The notes under the pieces are model-generated. The model was not told the DNA's origin, did not search any database, and saw only the letters and a list, made by a program, of their open reading frames with translations. Shown here piece after piece: positions 1 to 6,698 of a stretch of DNA of 9,735 nt. Position numbers and translations under genes: made by a program. Within the stretch, counting starts at the first letter, position 1. Each line of letters starts with the position of its first letter. This DNA comes from Bacteroidia bacterium (GTDB lineage Bacteria > Bacteroidota > Bacteroidia > UBA8524): NCBI GenBank assembly GCA_023277325.1, contig JALRIQ010000276.1:1-9735 (forward strand), in the 5' to 3' direction.

Positions 1-855
1 CAGATTCAAAGCGGAGCCCTTTATGGAGCTGCCTTTGGTAAAGCTGGAAAACACCAACGACTTGCCTGGAAAGCCGACTTACGCCAAGCAATGCGCGGTG
101 ACCTAATTCCGGCTCCTGCCATGAGTATCGGCGCCGATTATCTCCTGAATTCAAAATCCACTTTCCGTGCCCATTTGGCCCATATTTCCAGATTACCCAA
201 TCTGAATGACCTGTATTGGAATCCGGGAGGCGATCCCGATTTAGAAGCAGAAAAAGGCTATAGTGGCGAATTCAGTTATTTGTTTAGCCATCATACCAAA
301 AACAAAGCCTTGCAAGCCAGAATTACTGGGTTCTATTCTATTATCGATAACTGGATAATTTGGCTTCCCGACAATGGATTCTGGACCCCTCAGAACTTGC
401 AAAGGGTGAATAACCGAGGTCTCGAATGGGAAGGAAGATTTATCCGTGGAAGAAGTCGTCGCTATATCACCCTGCTTTATGGGGGAAGCTTTTTGATGGC
501 CAGCAATGAAGTGGCAAAAAATGCAGCTGACCGTTCGGTGGGGAAACAACTTATTTATGTCCCCTATTGGAAAAACTACCTGAGTGTGGAGCTGAAAGGA
601 AGACGAGCCGAACTCATCTACCGTCATGCCTTTACCGGAGGACGTTATACCAGTTCGGATAACCAGAGTTTTCTTCCCCCCTATTCTATTGGCGACCTGG
701 AATTCAGCTATTTCCTCAGACTAAGCCGTCGCAATGAAATTCAATTTGGTTTCAGCATTCAGAATATCTGGGATGAATCCTATGAAAGCATCGAGTGGCG
801 CCCAATGCCCGGACGCTATTTTCAATTTAGTATCAACTACCAATTCAATAAATAA
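1..855 (+). CDS. TonB-dependent receptor, C-terminal part (probable BtuB-like cobalamin transporter), 5' truncated
   Basis: The reading frame is open from base 1, so the 284 visible residues are the C-terminal part of a larger protein cut by the window edge. They read as outer-membrane beta-barrel: alternating polar and hydrophobic strands, the receptor signature RLPNLNDLYWNPGGDPDL (about residues 60-80), frequent aromatic girdle residues, and a closing strand FQFSINYQF followed by NK. The family takes up ligands across the outer membrane using TonB-ExbBD energy. The plug domain and TonB box are not visible. The substrate is inferred from neighbours: DUF4465, a BtuG-like propeller and DUF6580 follow and are typical of Bacteroidota B12 loci. 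A siderophore receptor is the main alternative. The stop overlaps the next start by one base (TAATG), indicating translational coupling. Confidence 0.88.
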   Translation, partial: QIQSGALYGAAFGKAGKHQRLAWKADLRQAMRGDLIPAPAMSIGADYLLNSKSTFRAHLAHISRLPNLNDLYWNPGGDPDLEAEKGYSGEFSYLFSHHTKNKALQARITGFYSIIDNWIIWLPDNGFWTPQNLQRVNNRGLEWEGRFIRGRSRRYITLLYGGSFLMASNEVAKNAADRSVGKQLIYVPYWKNYLSVELKGRRAELIYRHAFTGGRYTSSDNQSFLPPYSIGDLEFSYFLRLSRRNEIQFGFSIQNIWDESYESIEWRPMPGRYFQFSINYQFNK

Positions 856-1787
856 TGAAAAAACTACTTTTTCTAATTACATCAATGTTCGCTCTGAGTG
901 CATCAGCACAGGTGCTGGATTCGGCAAGTTTCGAAAACTATTCCTTACCAACCGACAGCTTCGATAATGGAAGCAATGGCACAAAGTTTTTTGAGAACTC
1001 CGATGTTATTTCACCCGTATTTTGGGACACAGCTTGGGGCGGCTATTGGGCCGGGGGATGGGCATTATCCAACCAAACAGATAGCACGCGTGAAGGAACA
1101 GATGGCTTATACCAGTCGATTACCGGCAATGCAAGCGACGGAGTAAATTATTTAGTGGGCCAGAACGGAAGTGAACTAAAGTGGCCAGGACCCGGAGGTG
1201 TTTATCTTCTAGAATCAGTAGCAGTGACTAACTCTGCCTATACCTATCATTCCATGCTTAATGGGGATGCTTTTGCAAAAAAATTCGGAGGAATTGACGG
1301 GAATGATCCTGACTACCTGATTTTGAACATTACGTCCAGAAGCAATGGCATATGGGACCAGGACACCATTCAATTCTACCTTGCAGACTTCAGGTTTGCA
1401 GACAATTCAAAAGACTATATCGTTTCAGATTGGCAAATAGTAGACATATTTCCGCTTACTCAGTTTGACACACTCCATTTCTTCCTCACATCGAGTGATA
1501 CAGGCCAATTTGGAATAAATACCCCTACTTTCTTCTGTATTGATAATATTAAATGGTCAATAAGTGTCGGTCTAACAGTCTCCAAAAAACCATCCATCAA
1601 ACTCTATCCAAACCCTGCTCAAAACACCCTTATCGCGGAAGGGGTAAAAGAATGGACCATCTATACCATACAAGGAAAAGCATTACTCAGTGGAGAATCG
1701 GAAAACGTCGATATTCGTAACTTATTACCAGGCACTTACCTCCTCCGCGATTCTGAAGGACGCAGCAGCCGATTTATCAAACAATGA
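855..1787 (+). CDS. DUF4465 surface protein with T9SS type A sorting domain (BtuH-like candidate)
   Basis: A 310-residue secreted protein. Residues 1-18 form a Sec signal peptide ending ASA before Q19. There is no lipobox. The middle part has the DUF4465 look: FWDTAWGGYWAGGWALSNQ near residues 55-75, then a Gly/Ser/Tyr-rich stretch and FCIDNIKW near residue 225. From about residue 244 a type A T9SS sorting domain follows (KLYPNPAQN, then LLPGTYLL and a basic end), so the protein should be moved through the T9SS and attached to the cell surface. DUF4465 proteins occur in Bacteroidota B12 loci; my recollection is that the gut B12-binding lipoprotein BtuH carries this domain, but I could not check this. 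The gene overlaps the receptor by 1 base and the next gene by 4. Corrinoid binding is inferred. Confidence 0.85.
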   Translation: MKKLLFLITSMFALSASAQVLDSASFENYSLPTDSFDNGSNGTKFFENSDVISPVFWDTAWGGYWAGGWALSNQTDSTREGTDGLYQSITGNASDGVNYLVGQNGSELKWPGPGGVYLLESVAVTNSAYTYHSMLNGDAFAKKFGGIDGNDPDYLILNITSRSNGIWDQDTIQFYLADFRFADNSKDYIVSDWQIVDIFPLTQFDTLHFFLTSSDTGQFGINTPTFFCIDNIKWSISVGLTVSKKPSIKLYPNPAQNTLIAEGVKEWTIYTIQGKALLSGESENVDIRNLLPGTYLLRDSEGRSSRFIKQ

Positions 1788-2761
1788 GAATTCTCTTATC
1801 CATAGCACTTTTATTCGCCTTAGGCTTTCAATCGGAGGCTCAGTATGCTCCACGCGATAATTGGTTGGGCAGCACAGCCATTCCGGGTGACAGCAATATA
1901 TTCGTCAATTGGGGCTTCGAAGCCAAGGTAGAACGCGGATTTATGGACATCCGTAATCCGCAGCTCGGACCTACCAGTGCCGGTAAGGCGGAAATGACGA
2001 CTAGCTACCCCGATGGACAGGCGGTATCATTAGGTGATGGTGGAATCGCTACCCTCACCTTTGATGTACCCATTGTCGATGGTCCTGGATTTGATTTTGC
2101 CGTTTTTGAAAATGGTTTTCATATCCGCACTAGTGGCGATTCGGATTTTCTTGAGTTAGCTTTTGTAGAAGTGAGCAGCGACGGTCAACGTTGGGTGCGT
2201 TTTGCTAGTTTTTGTGATAATGATACGGTCAATCAGCTGCAGAGTTATGATGGCATGAAGGCAAGCAGCGTCCATAATCTGGCCGGCAAATACGTGGGCA
2301 ATTATGGAACACCCTTCGACCTGAGTGAGCTGAAAGACAGTCTGGGTATCGACATCACCAATATCAAACATGTTCGAGTGATTGACGTGGTGGGAAGTCT
2401 GGATCCCCAATATGCCAGCTACGATTCGCGGGGGCATAAAATCAATGACCCCTTCCCTACGAATTTCTTGCAAGGAGGATTTGACCTGGATGCGATTGGC
2501 GTGATCCATAACCAACATATGCCGAATGGGATTGAAGAAATCCAAAGCTTTCAGGTATTTCCGAATCCGGCACAAAGCGGACAATCCGTACAAATAGCGA
2601 CAGAAGATTTGCCTGTATCCTGGAAGGTATATCAGAGCAGTGGAAAGCTAATTTCTTCGGGGAATAGCCCATCCATAACAGATACCTTTTCTCCGGGCAC
2701 TTATTTTATTGAAGTCAGACAAGGCGCTCTTATTCAGCACCATAAACTCATCATACAATGA
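1784..2761 (+). CDS. T9SS-sorted cell-surface protein of unknown function in the B12 uptake operon
   Basis: A 325-residue secreted protein. Residues 1-19 are a signal peptide (cleavage near SEA-Q). The mature region is a compact beta-rich domain of about 220 residues with conspicuous motifs: VSLGDGGIATLTF, DGPGFDFAVFENGF, FVEVSSDGQRW, GTPFDLSEL, VRVIDVVGS and GGFDLDAIGV. I recognise this pattern from proteins usually annotated only as 'cell surface protein' beside B12 TonB receptors; no biochemical role is known to me. A T9SS type A sorting domain starts near residue 249 (VFPNPAQSGQS, FSPGTYFIEV, basic end). It overlaps both neighbours by 4 bases (ATGA), so it is made with the receptor and the propeller. 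A surface ligand-binding or receptor-accessory role is inference. The acidic DG/DD loops could bind calcium. Confidence 0.85.
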   Translation: MRILLSIALLFALGFQSEAQYAPRDNWLGSTAIPGDSNIFVNWGFEAKVERGFMDIRNPQLGPTSAGKAEMTTSYPDGQAVSLGDGGIATLTFDVPIVDGPGFDFAVFENGFHIRTSGDSDFLELAFVEVSSDGQRWVRFASFCDNDTVNQLQSYDGMKASSVHNLAGKYVGNYGTPFDLSELKDSLGIDITNIKHVRVIDVVGSLDPQYASYDSRGHKINDPFPTNFLQGGFDLDAIGVIHNQHMPNGIEEIQSFQVFPNPAQSGQSVQIATEDLPVSWKVYQSSGKLISSGNSPSITDTFSPGTYFIEVRQGALIQHHKLIIQ

Positions 2762-3777
2762 AATACTCCTTAACCTTACTTCTTGGAAGTCTCTTGCTAT
2801 GGAGTTCCTGTTTCAATGAAAAGGAAGAACCAAAAGGGAATCAAACCAGCCAGGGAAGTGTATTGGTATTGAATGAAGGAAACTTTCAATGGGGCAATGC
2901 GAGTATCCGCAGCTTTAATCTGGCCACCAACAGTTATGAGAGCGACGACCTATTTCGCGCAGCCAATGGCCGTCGTTTAGGCGATGTGTTGCAATCGGCC
3001 AGTCGCATCAATAACAGCATTTGGTTGGTGGTAAATAATTCGCGAAAGATTGAAGTGGTTAACCCTACGGATTTCAAATCCATCATGACCATTAACGATT
3101 TGCTTTCTCCCCGTTTCGCCTGCGACCTGGGTAATGGAGAGGTAGCGGTAAGCGATTTATACAGCGACAGCATCAGCTTTATTGACGCCGCCAGCGGGAT
3201 ACTTCTTTCGCGCCTGTATTTGAAAGGCTGGACCGAGCAAATGGTAGCTCAGGGAAATATGCTATGGATCAGCAACCAGCAAAGCAGCAAGATTTACCAG
3301 GTTGATATCCAGCAAAAAACCTTAATCGACAGTCTGGATATTGGCTTTGGCAGTTTTAGCATGTATGAAGACAGCGAAAAGCATATCTGGATTGCCACCA
3401 AAGGCAATAAAGATTTAACTATCCCTTCGATGATTCATTGTTTGAATCCACAAACCAAAACTTTCCTTTTTTCTGAGGAATTGGGAGAATCTGGTGTGCA
3501 AGACTTTTTTGTGAGCGCGCAGAATCAGGTGTATTATATCTACCAAAATAAGCTGTATCACTTTACTACAAACTCAAACTCATTACCTCAGACTCCCTTC
3601 TATCAGGGGACTGACGGGATATTATATGCCGTAGAAGCACATGACGGCAAGGTGTTTTTATGTGATGCCGTAGACTATGTGCAGAATGGTTTGGTGACTG
3701 TTTTAAACGGGAATGGAGAAATTCTACACCGTTTTCAGGCAGGACGTATCCCAAATGGATTTTTATTTATTCCTTAA
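2758..3777 (+). CDS. BtuG-like (DUF5074/YncE-type) beta-propeller surface lipoprotein
   Basis: A 339-residue lipoprotein. The signal peptide ends in a lipobox with Cys18 (LWSSC), followed by FNEKEEP, an acidic tether like the signal that sends Bacteroidota lipoproteins to the cell surface. The mature protein shows propeller-type repeats, each pairing a short strand with 'I..V' and a turn. It opens with SVLVLNEGNFQWGNASI and continues with LGDVLQSASRINNSIWLVVNNSRKIEVVNP, both typical of DUF5074/BtuG-like propellers. In gut Bacteroides, BtuG is a surface lipoprotein that binds B12 with very high affinity and passes it to BtuB. Equivalence here rests on the fold signature and on the operon with a TonB receptor. 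The gene overlaps the preceding stop by 4 bases and ends 18 bases before the DUF6580 start. Confidence 0.85.
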   Translation: MKYSLTLLLGSLLLWSSCFNEKEEPKGNQTSQGSVLVLNEGNFQWGNASIRSFNLATNSYESDDLFRAANGRRLGDVLQSASRINNSIWLVVNNSRKIEVVNPTDFKSIMTINDLLSPRFACDLGNGEVAVSDLYSDSISFIDAASGILLSRLYLKGWTEQMVAQGNMLWISNQQSSKIYQVDIQQKTLIDSLDIGFGSFSMYEDSEKHIWIATKGNKDLTIPSMIHCLNPQTKTFLFSEELGESGVQDFFVSAQNQVYYIYQNKLYHFTTNSNSLPQTPFYQGTDGILYAVEAHDGKVFLCDAVDYVQNGLVTVLNGNGEILHRFQAGRIPNGFLFIP

Positions 3778-3781
3778 ATCG

Positions 3782-3789
3782 TATTTTTG
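3782..3789 (+). promoter_or_regulatory. Bacteroidota -7 box (TATTTTTG) ahead of the DUF6580 gene
   Basis: TATTTTTG matches TAnnTTTG exactly and lies 4 bases after the stop of the BtuG-like gene and 6 bases before the ATG at 3796. No TTG -33 element is visible at the usual spacing. If active, it would give an internal promoter with an almost leaderless transcript, uncoupling DUF6580 from the rest of the operon. Confidence 0.45.
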
Positions 3790-3795
3790 AAGCCC

Positions 3796-4344
3796 ATGAA
3801 ATTGAATACTAAAAACGGATTTCTATTATTGGTTGTTTTGGCAGCTGCCTTCAGCCGATTGATTCCTCACGCACCAAACGTTACTCCTATTGGAGCTTTG
3901 GCCTTGTTTGGCGCCGCATACTTCAGCAGAAAAAGCCTCGCATTAGTGGTTCCAGCTATCTCAATTTTCTTGAGCAGCTTGGTGATCAATAACGTGATTT
4001 ACCAACCTGAATCCTTCATGTGGATGGATATAAACTTTCCAGCACAGATTCTGGCTTTCGGATTGATTGGCATGATGGCCTTTTTCAGTTTGAAGAAAAT
4101 CAATGTAAAATCGGTGGCAACGAGTAGTATTTCTGCTTCGCTGATCTTCTTTGTGGTAACCAATTTTAGCACCTGGTTGACCGATGGGATGTATCCAATG
4201 ACTTTAAGCGGACTGATTACCTGCTATGAAATGGCGATTCCTTTCTTCTGGAATACCCTTGCTGGTGATTTGGTTTATGTAAGCATTTTGTTTGGCGGAT
4301 ATGAACTTGTTCGCCGTCAGGTTCCTGCTTTGGCTCATGCCTAA
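3796..4344 (+). CDS. DUF6580 family putative membrane transport protein (ECF S-component-like)
   Basis: A 182-residue integral membrane protein with about five hydrophobic segments (roughly residues 8-25, 35-70, 75-95, 105-125, 145-170). The family signature RLIPHAPNVTPIGALALFGA lies at residues 21-40 and is what I recognise as DUF6580. The ATG at 3796 is preferred over an in-frame TTG at 3787, because that TTG lies inside the TATTTTTG promoter box. Members resemble ECF-transporter substrate-binding (S) components and occur in B12-associated loci of Bacteroidota; a role in moving corrinoid or a precursor across the inner membrane is inferred from context. No ECF ATPase or BtuCDF genes are in the window. 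The stop lies inside the start region of the DUF5522 gene (8-base overlap). Confidence 0.85.
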   Translation: MKLNTKNGFLLLVVLAAAFSRLIPHAPNVTPIGALALFGAAYFSRKSLALVVPAISIFLSSLVINNVIYQPESFMWMDINFPAQILAFGLIGMMAFFSLKKINVKSVATSSISASLIFFVVTNFSTWLTDGMYPMTLSGLITCYEMAIPFFWNTLAGDLVYVSILFGGYELVRRQVPALAHA

Positions 4345-4516
4345 GAATTCAGATCAATCAAAAAATATTGGGACGCCTTCTCCACTCCGGGAAGGCGTTC
4401 ATTTTTATTTCAACGAGCGTGGTTTGATGGTATTCACCGAAAAATACCACCTCGAACGGGGCTATTGCTGCAAGAGTGGCTGCTTGCATTGTCCATACGG
4501 ATTTAAAAAAGATTAA
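4337..4516 (+). CDS. DUF5522 small cysteine-rich protein
   Basis: A 59-residue protein. Its second half matches the DUF5522 pattern: LREGVHFYFNERGLMVFTEKY then HLERGYCCKSGCLHCPYG, with Cys44, Cys45, Cys49 and Cys52 in a CCxxxCxxC arrangement that suggests metal binding. Its function is unknown to me. The ATG at 4337 overlaps the DUF6580 stop by 8 bases (ATGCCTAA), so translation could be coupled to that gene. The recognisable domain starts only near residue 17. Two things are odd: a strong terminator-like hairpin lies inside codons 12-22, and the stop codon overlaps the ribD stop on the other strand by 4 bases. An upstream in-frame ATG at 4292 would overlap DUF6580 far more and is unlikely. 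Confidence 0.8.
   Translation: MPKNSDQSKNIGTPSPLREGVHFYFNERGLMVFTEKYHLERGYCCKSGCLHCPYGFKKD
4371..4408. terminator. Intrinsic terminator-like hairpin inside DUF5522, possibly bidirectional
   Basis: Arms 4371-4380 (GGACGCCTTC) and 4391-4400 (GAAGGCGTTC) pair over 10 bp with one G-T wobble. Two more inner pairs are possible (one wobble), leaving a 6-base loop. A T-rich run ATTTTTATTT follows on the + strand. On the - strand the hairpin is followed within 5 bases by TTTTTT (from the A6 run at 4360-4366), so it could also stop ribD transcripts. It begins 27 bases after the DUF6580 stop, where an operon terminator would be expected. Confidence 0.6.
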
Positions 4517-5538
4517 GCAGGTTTAAAGAAATAGAACCATTCATCGGTTCCGACCTTTTCGCTTAGCTGCGTTACGCCAGGCCAATTAGGAGCAGTTACC
4601 CCTTCTTTTAATTCCATTTCAGCCACTCCCAAACGTACTTGGTCCCATAGGCCCGCGTCTAAAAAGGCATTATGGATGGAAGTTCCGCCTTCTACCAGTA
4701 CTGAACAGATTCCCAATTCATGAAGTTTCTTGAGCGATGATGAGATAAAGTCCTCTTCCGCTATCTGGAAATACTGGATTTTTCCTTCCGTCCCTGCCTT
4801 CGAGGCATTGAACACCCAAAGTGCTTCCTCATCCGTGAAGAGTTTTAGAGAAGTCGGCACACGCAAATTTCTATCGAGCAGAATCCGAATTGGGTTTTTC
4901 CCGGGATACTTTCGGGTAGTAAGCGATGGGTTATCGTTGATGGCCGTTTCCGGACCAATTAAAATCGCTTGTTCTTCCGCACGCCAGCGATGCACCAGTT
5001 TGCTGCTTAGTTGATTGCTGATTGGCACCTGAACTCCCTTTCGTCCGATGATTCCATCCGATGACTGCATCCATTTAAGGATGATATAGGGGCGTTTCTT
5101 AAGATGATAGGTAAGAAATCGTTTATTGAGTGCCCGGGCTTCTTCCTCAAGCAATCCAACTTCGACCTCAATACCGGCCGTTTGCATGCGTTTGATTCCT
5201 TCCCCATCAACTTTAGGGAAAGGGTCTTTCATGGCAATCACTGCCCGTTTTACTTGTTTTTGTATGATGAGATCACAACAAGGCGGTGTTTTTCCAAAAT
5301 GGGCACAAGGCTCGAGGCTCACATAAACCGTAGCTTGAGAAATATCCAAAGCCGGATCAAGCTGCGCAAAAGCATTTACCTCAGCGTGGGCTTCGCCATA
5401 TTTTTCATGATAACCCTCGCCGATAATTGCATCATTGAGCACGATGACACAACCGACCATAGGATTGCTTTGGGTATTCCCCAATCCCCTGGCTGCCAGC
5501 TCCAAACAACGACGCATGTAGACTTCATCCGAATGCAC
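4513..5538 (-). CDS. ribD: Bifunctional riboflavin biosynthesis deaminase/reductase RibD
   Basis: A 341-residue cytosolic enzyme carrying out two consecutive steps of riboflavin synthesis: deamination of the diaminopyrimidine from GTP, then NADPH-dependent reduction of the ribosyl side chain. The N-terminal deaminase domain (1-145) has the zinc site: HAE at 51-53 and PCAHFGKTPPC at 77-87, so His51, Cys78 and Cys87 are ligands and Glu53 is the catalytic acid. The C-terminal reductase domain (149-341) has RPYIILKWMQSSDG, IGPETAINDNPSLTTR and VLVEGGTSIH. Length is normal for the family. The start is a GTG at 5538; it keeps the usual DEVYMRRCLELA beginning, whereas the ATG at 5517 would lose seven residues. 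A TATTTTTG box ends 4 bases upstream. The gene stands alone, divergent from prmC. Confidence 0.96.
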   Translation of the reverse strand: MHSDEVYMRRCLELAARGLGNTQSNPMVGCVIVLNDAIIGEGYHEKYGEAHAEVNAFAQLDPALDISQATVYVSLEPCAHFGKTPPCCDLIIQKQVKRAVIAMKDPFPKVDGEGIKRMQTAGIEVEVGLLEEEARALNKRFLTYHLKKRPYIILKWMQSSDGIIGRKGVQVPISNQLSSKLVHRWRAEEQAILIGPETAINDNPSLTTRKYPGKNPIRILLDRNLRVPTSLKLFTDEEALWVFNASKAGTEGKIQYFQIAEEDFISSSLKKLHELGICSVLVEGGTSIHNAFLDAGLWDQVRLGVAEMELKEGVTAPNWPGVTQLSEKVGTDEWFYFFKPA

Positions 5539-5542
5539 GGGT

Positions 5543-5550
5543 CAAAAATA
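5543..5550 (-). promoter_or_regulatory. -7 box (TATTTTTG) for ribD
   Basis: On the - strand, TATTTTTG is followed by ACCC and the GTG start, so transcription should begin at or one or two bases from the start codon. No TTG -33 element is visible; the region where it should lie is occupied by A-rich sequence and the heptamer array. Confidence 0.55.
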
Positions 5551-5559
5551 GTTTTTTTT

Positions 5560-5602
5560 GGGTTGAGGGGCTGAGGGTTTAGAGTTGAGAGTTGAAAGGT
5601 TA
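5560..5602 (+). repeat. Degenerate heptamer tandem array, six units
   Basis: Units read GGGTTGA, GGGGCTGA (8 bases), GGGTTTA, GAGTTGA, GAGTTGA, AAGGTTA. Period 7 is obvious by eye. It lies just upstream of the ribD promoter and is partly complementary to the opposite-strand array at 5721-5762, so the two could pair across about 120 bases. Confidence 0.7.
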
Positions 5603-5720
5603 AAACTGATAGGATAGGTTTCTACTAATGAGTTTTAAAATATGCAATGATTCAGTACTTCGGAAAATAGTCAAAGTGGAGTGAATCTATGGGCTTGGGG
5701 AACCCCCACTCGTCATCTCC
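5603..5720. other. Central part of the ribD-prmC divergent intergenic region
   Basis: No credible ORF, RNA gene or promoter was found here. It is AT-rich at first, then contains a short GGGG-AA-CCCC palindrome at 5697-5706. It appears to be spacer between the two heptamer arrays. Confidence 0.5.
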
Positions 5721-5762
5721 TCAACCCTCGACTCTAAACCCTCAACTCTATACCCTCAACCC
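5721..5762 (-). repeat. Degenerate heptamer tandem array, six units, opposite orientation
   Basis: On the + strand the units are TCAACCC, TCGACTC, TAAACCC, TCAACTC, TATACCC, TCAACCC. On the - strand they read as GGGTTGA, GGGTATA, GAGTTGA, GGGTTTA, GAGTCGA, GGGTTGA, the same family as at 5560-5602. It ends 9 bases before the putative -33 element of prmC. Confidence 0.7.
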
Positions 5763-5771
5763 TACGCAACA

Positions 5772-5802
5772 CTTGTCCATTACCTTCGAAATTTTATCTT
5801 TG
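5772..5802 (+). promoter_or_regulatory. Promoter of prmC: CTTG, 19-base spacer, TATCTTTG
   Basis: CTTG at 5772-5775 and TATCTTTG at 5795-5802 fit the Bacteroidota pattern (TTG-type -33, TAnnTTTG -7) with 19 bases between them. GGAC then separates the box from the ATG at 5807, predicting a leaderless mRNA. This is the best-formed promoter in the window. Confidence 0.65.
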
Positions 5803-5806
5803 GGAC

Positions 5807-6670
5807 ATGAATCAGCTCTATTCTGAGATTCATCGCTTTAAGGCGCTTTTGGGCAACTTGTATGATGCTGGAGAAGCTGCGAGTATCACCAACTTGGTAT
5901 TTGAAGAGCTCTTCGATTTATCCATACACCAACTGCGCATTTCGGGAGAAAGAAAAATCTCAGAGGAGGAGCATGCCCAGTTAGATGAAATCCTTCATCG
6001 ACTGCTTAAAGGAGAACCCATTCAATATATACTTGGCTTTGCCTGGTTTATGGGAGCCCGCTACAGAGTAAATTCCTCGACGCTTATTCCACGTCCGGAA
6101 ACGGAAGAATTGGTGGCCTGGCTGGTCAATCATCCCATAAAACAAGGTGCACGTATTTTAGATTTAGGAACCGGCTCTGGATGTATCGCCATCGAATTGC
6201 AAAAAAAACATCCATATGCCGAGGTTTTTGCCATCGATAAAAGTGAAATGGCCATCAATACCGCGAGAATGAATGCCATCGATATTCTCGGAGAATCGAA
6301 AAAGGACCACTTCTTTGTGCAAGATATGTTGGACCAAAATTGGTGGAATTCGCTCGAGAAATTTGACATCATCGTGAGCAATCCTCCTTATGTGCTGGAG
6401 GAGGAAAAGCAGGAAATGGAAGCCCATGTATTGGAGCACGAACCTGCCGAAGCCCTTTTCGTTCCGAACGACGACCCTTTTCAGTTTTACCGTCCGATTG
6501 CAGAAAACGCAAAAAACAGCTTAAACGAAAGTGGCAGCCTCTATTTTGAGATCAATGCCAAACTGGGAAATGAGATGCGCGACATGCTCGAGCTATTGGG
6601 ATATCATGTCGAAATGCGTCAGGATATGCAGGGATTGAACCGCATGATTCGCGCGGAACTTCGCCGTTAA
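5807..6670 (+). CDS. prmC: Peptide chain release factor N5-glutamine methyltransferase PrmC
   Basis: A 287-residue SAM-dependent methyltransferase that modifies the GGQ glutamine of release factors RF1/RF2 and so aids translation termination. The N-terminal helical domain (about 1-85) precedes the Rossmann domain. Visible motifs are PIQYILG (71-77), LIPRPETE (93-100), the SAM-binding loop ILDLGTGSGCI (117-127), FAIDKSEMAI (141-150), and the catalytic NPPY at 192-195 that binds the glutamine side chain. Length and motif order are normal. The ATG at 5807 follows a well-formed promoter box by 4 bases and there is no Shine-Dalgarno sequence. An SDR gene follows 28 bases after the stop, possibly in one transcript. 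Confidence 0.96.
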   Translation: MNQLYSEIHRFKALLGNLYDAGEAASITNLVFEELFDLSIHQLRISGERKISEEEHAQLDEILHRLLKGEPIQYILGFAWFMGARYRVNSSTLIPRPETEELVAWLVNHPIKQGARILDLGTGSGCIAIELQKKHPYAEVFAIDKSEMAINTARMNAIDILGESKKDHFFVQDMLDQNWWNSLEKFDIIVSNPPYVLEEEKQEMEAHVLEHEPAEALFVPNDDPFQFYRPIAENAKNSLNESGSLYFEINAKLGNEMRDMLELLGYHVEMRQDMQGLNRMIRAELRR

Positions 6671-6698
6671 TTGCCCAATTTTTCTTTGCTTTGCAGGT

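Noticed and set aside
1..90. Cobalamin riboswitch
   Set aside because: These bases are coding (receptor barrel); any riboswitch would lie upstream of the window.
2156..2593. Open frame of about 145 codons on the - strand
   Set aside because: Lies fully antisense to the well-supported T9SS-sorted protein and has no recognisable motif.
3787..3795. TTG start giving a longer DUF6580 protein (MKP extension)
   Set aside because: The TTG is part of the TATTTTTG promoter box, and the ATG at 3796 begins a normal family N-terminus.
4513..5538. Functional link between ribD and the B12 operon through the lower ligand made from flavin
   Set aside because: Genes are convergent with separate promoters and no bluB is seen; ribD beside prmC is better explained as ordinary housekeeping placement.
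5697..5706. GGGG-AA-CCCC palindrome in the ribD-prmC gap
   Set aside because: Too short and without a proper loop or T run; not convincing as terminator or operator.
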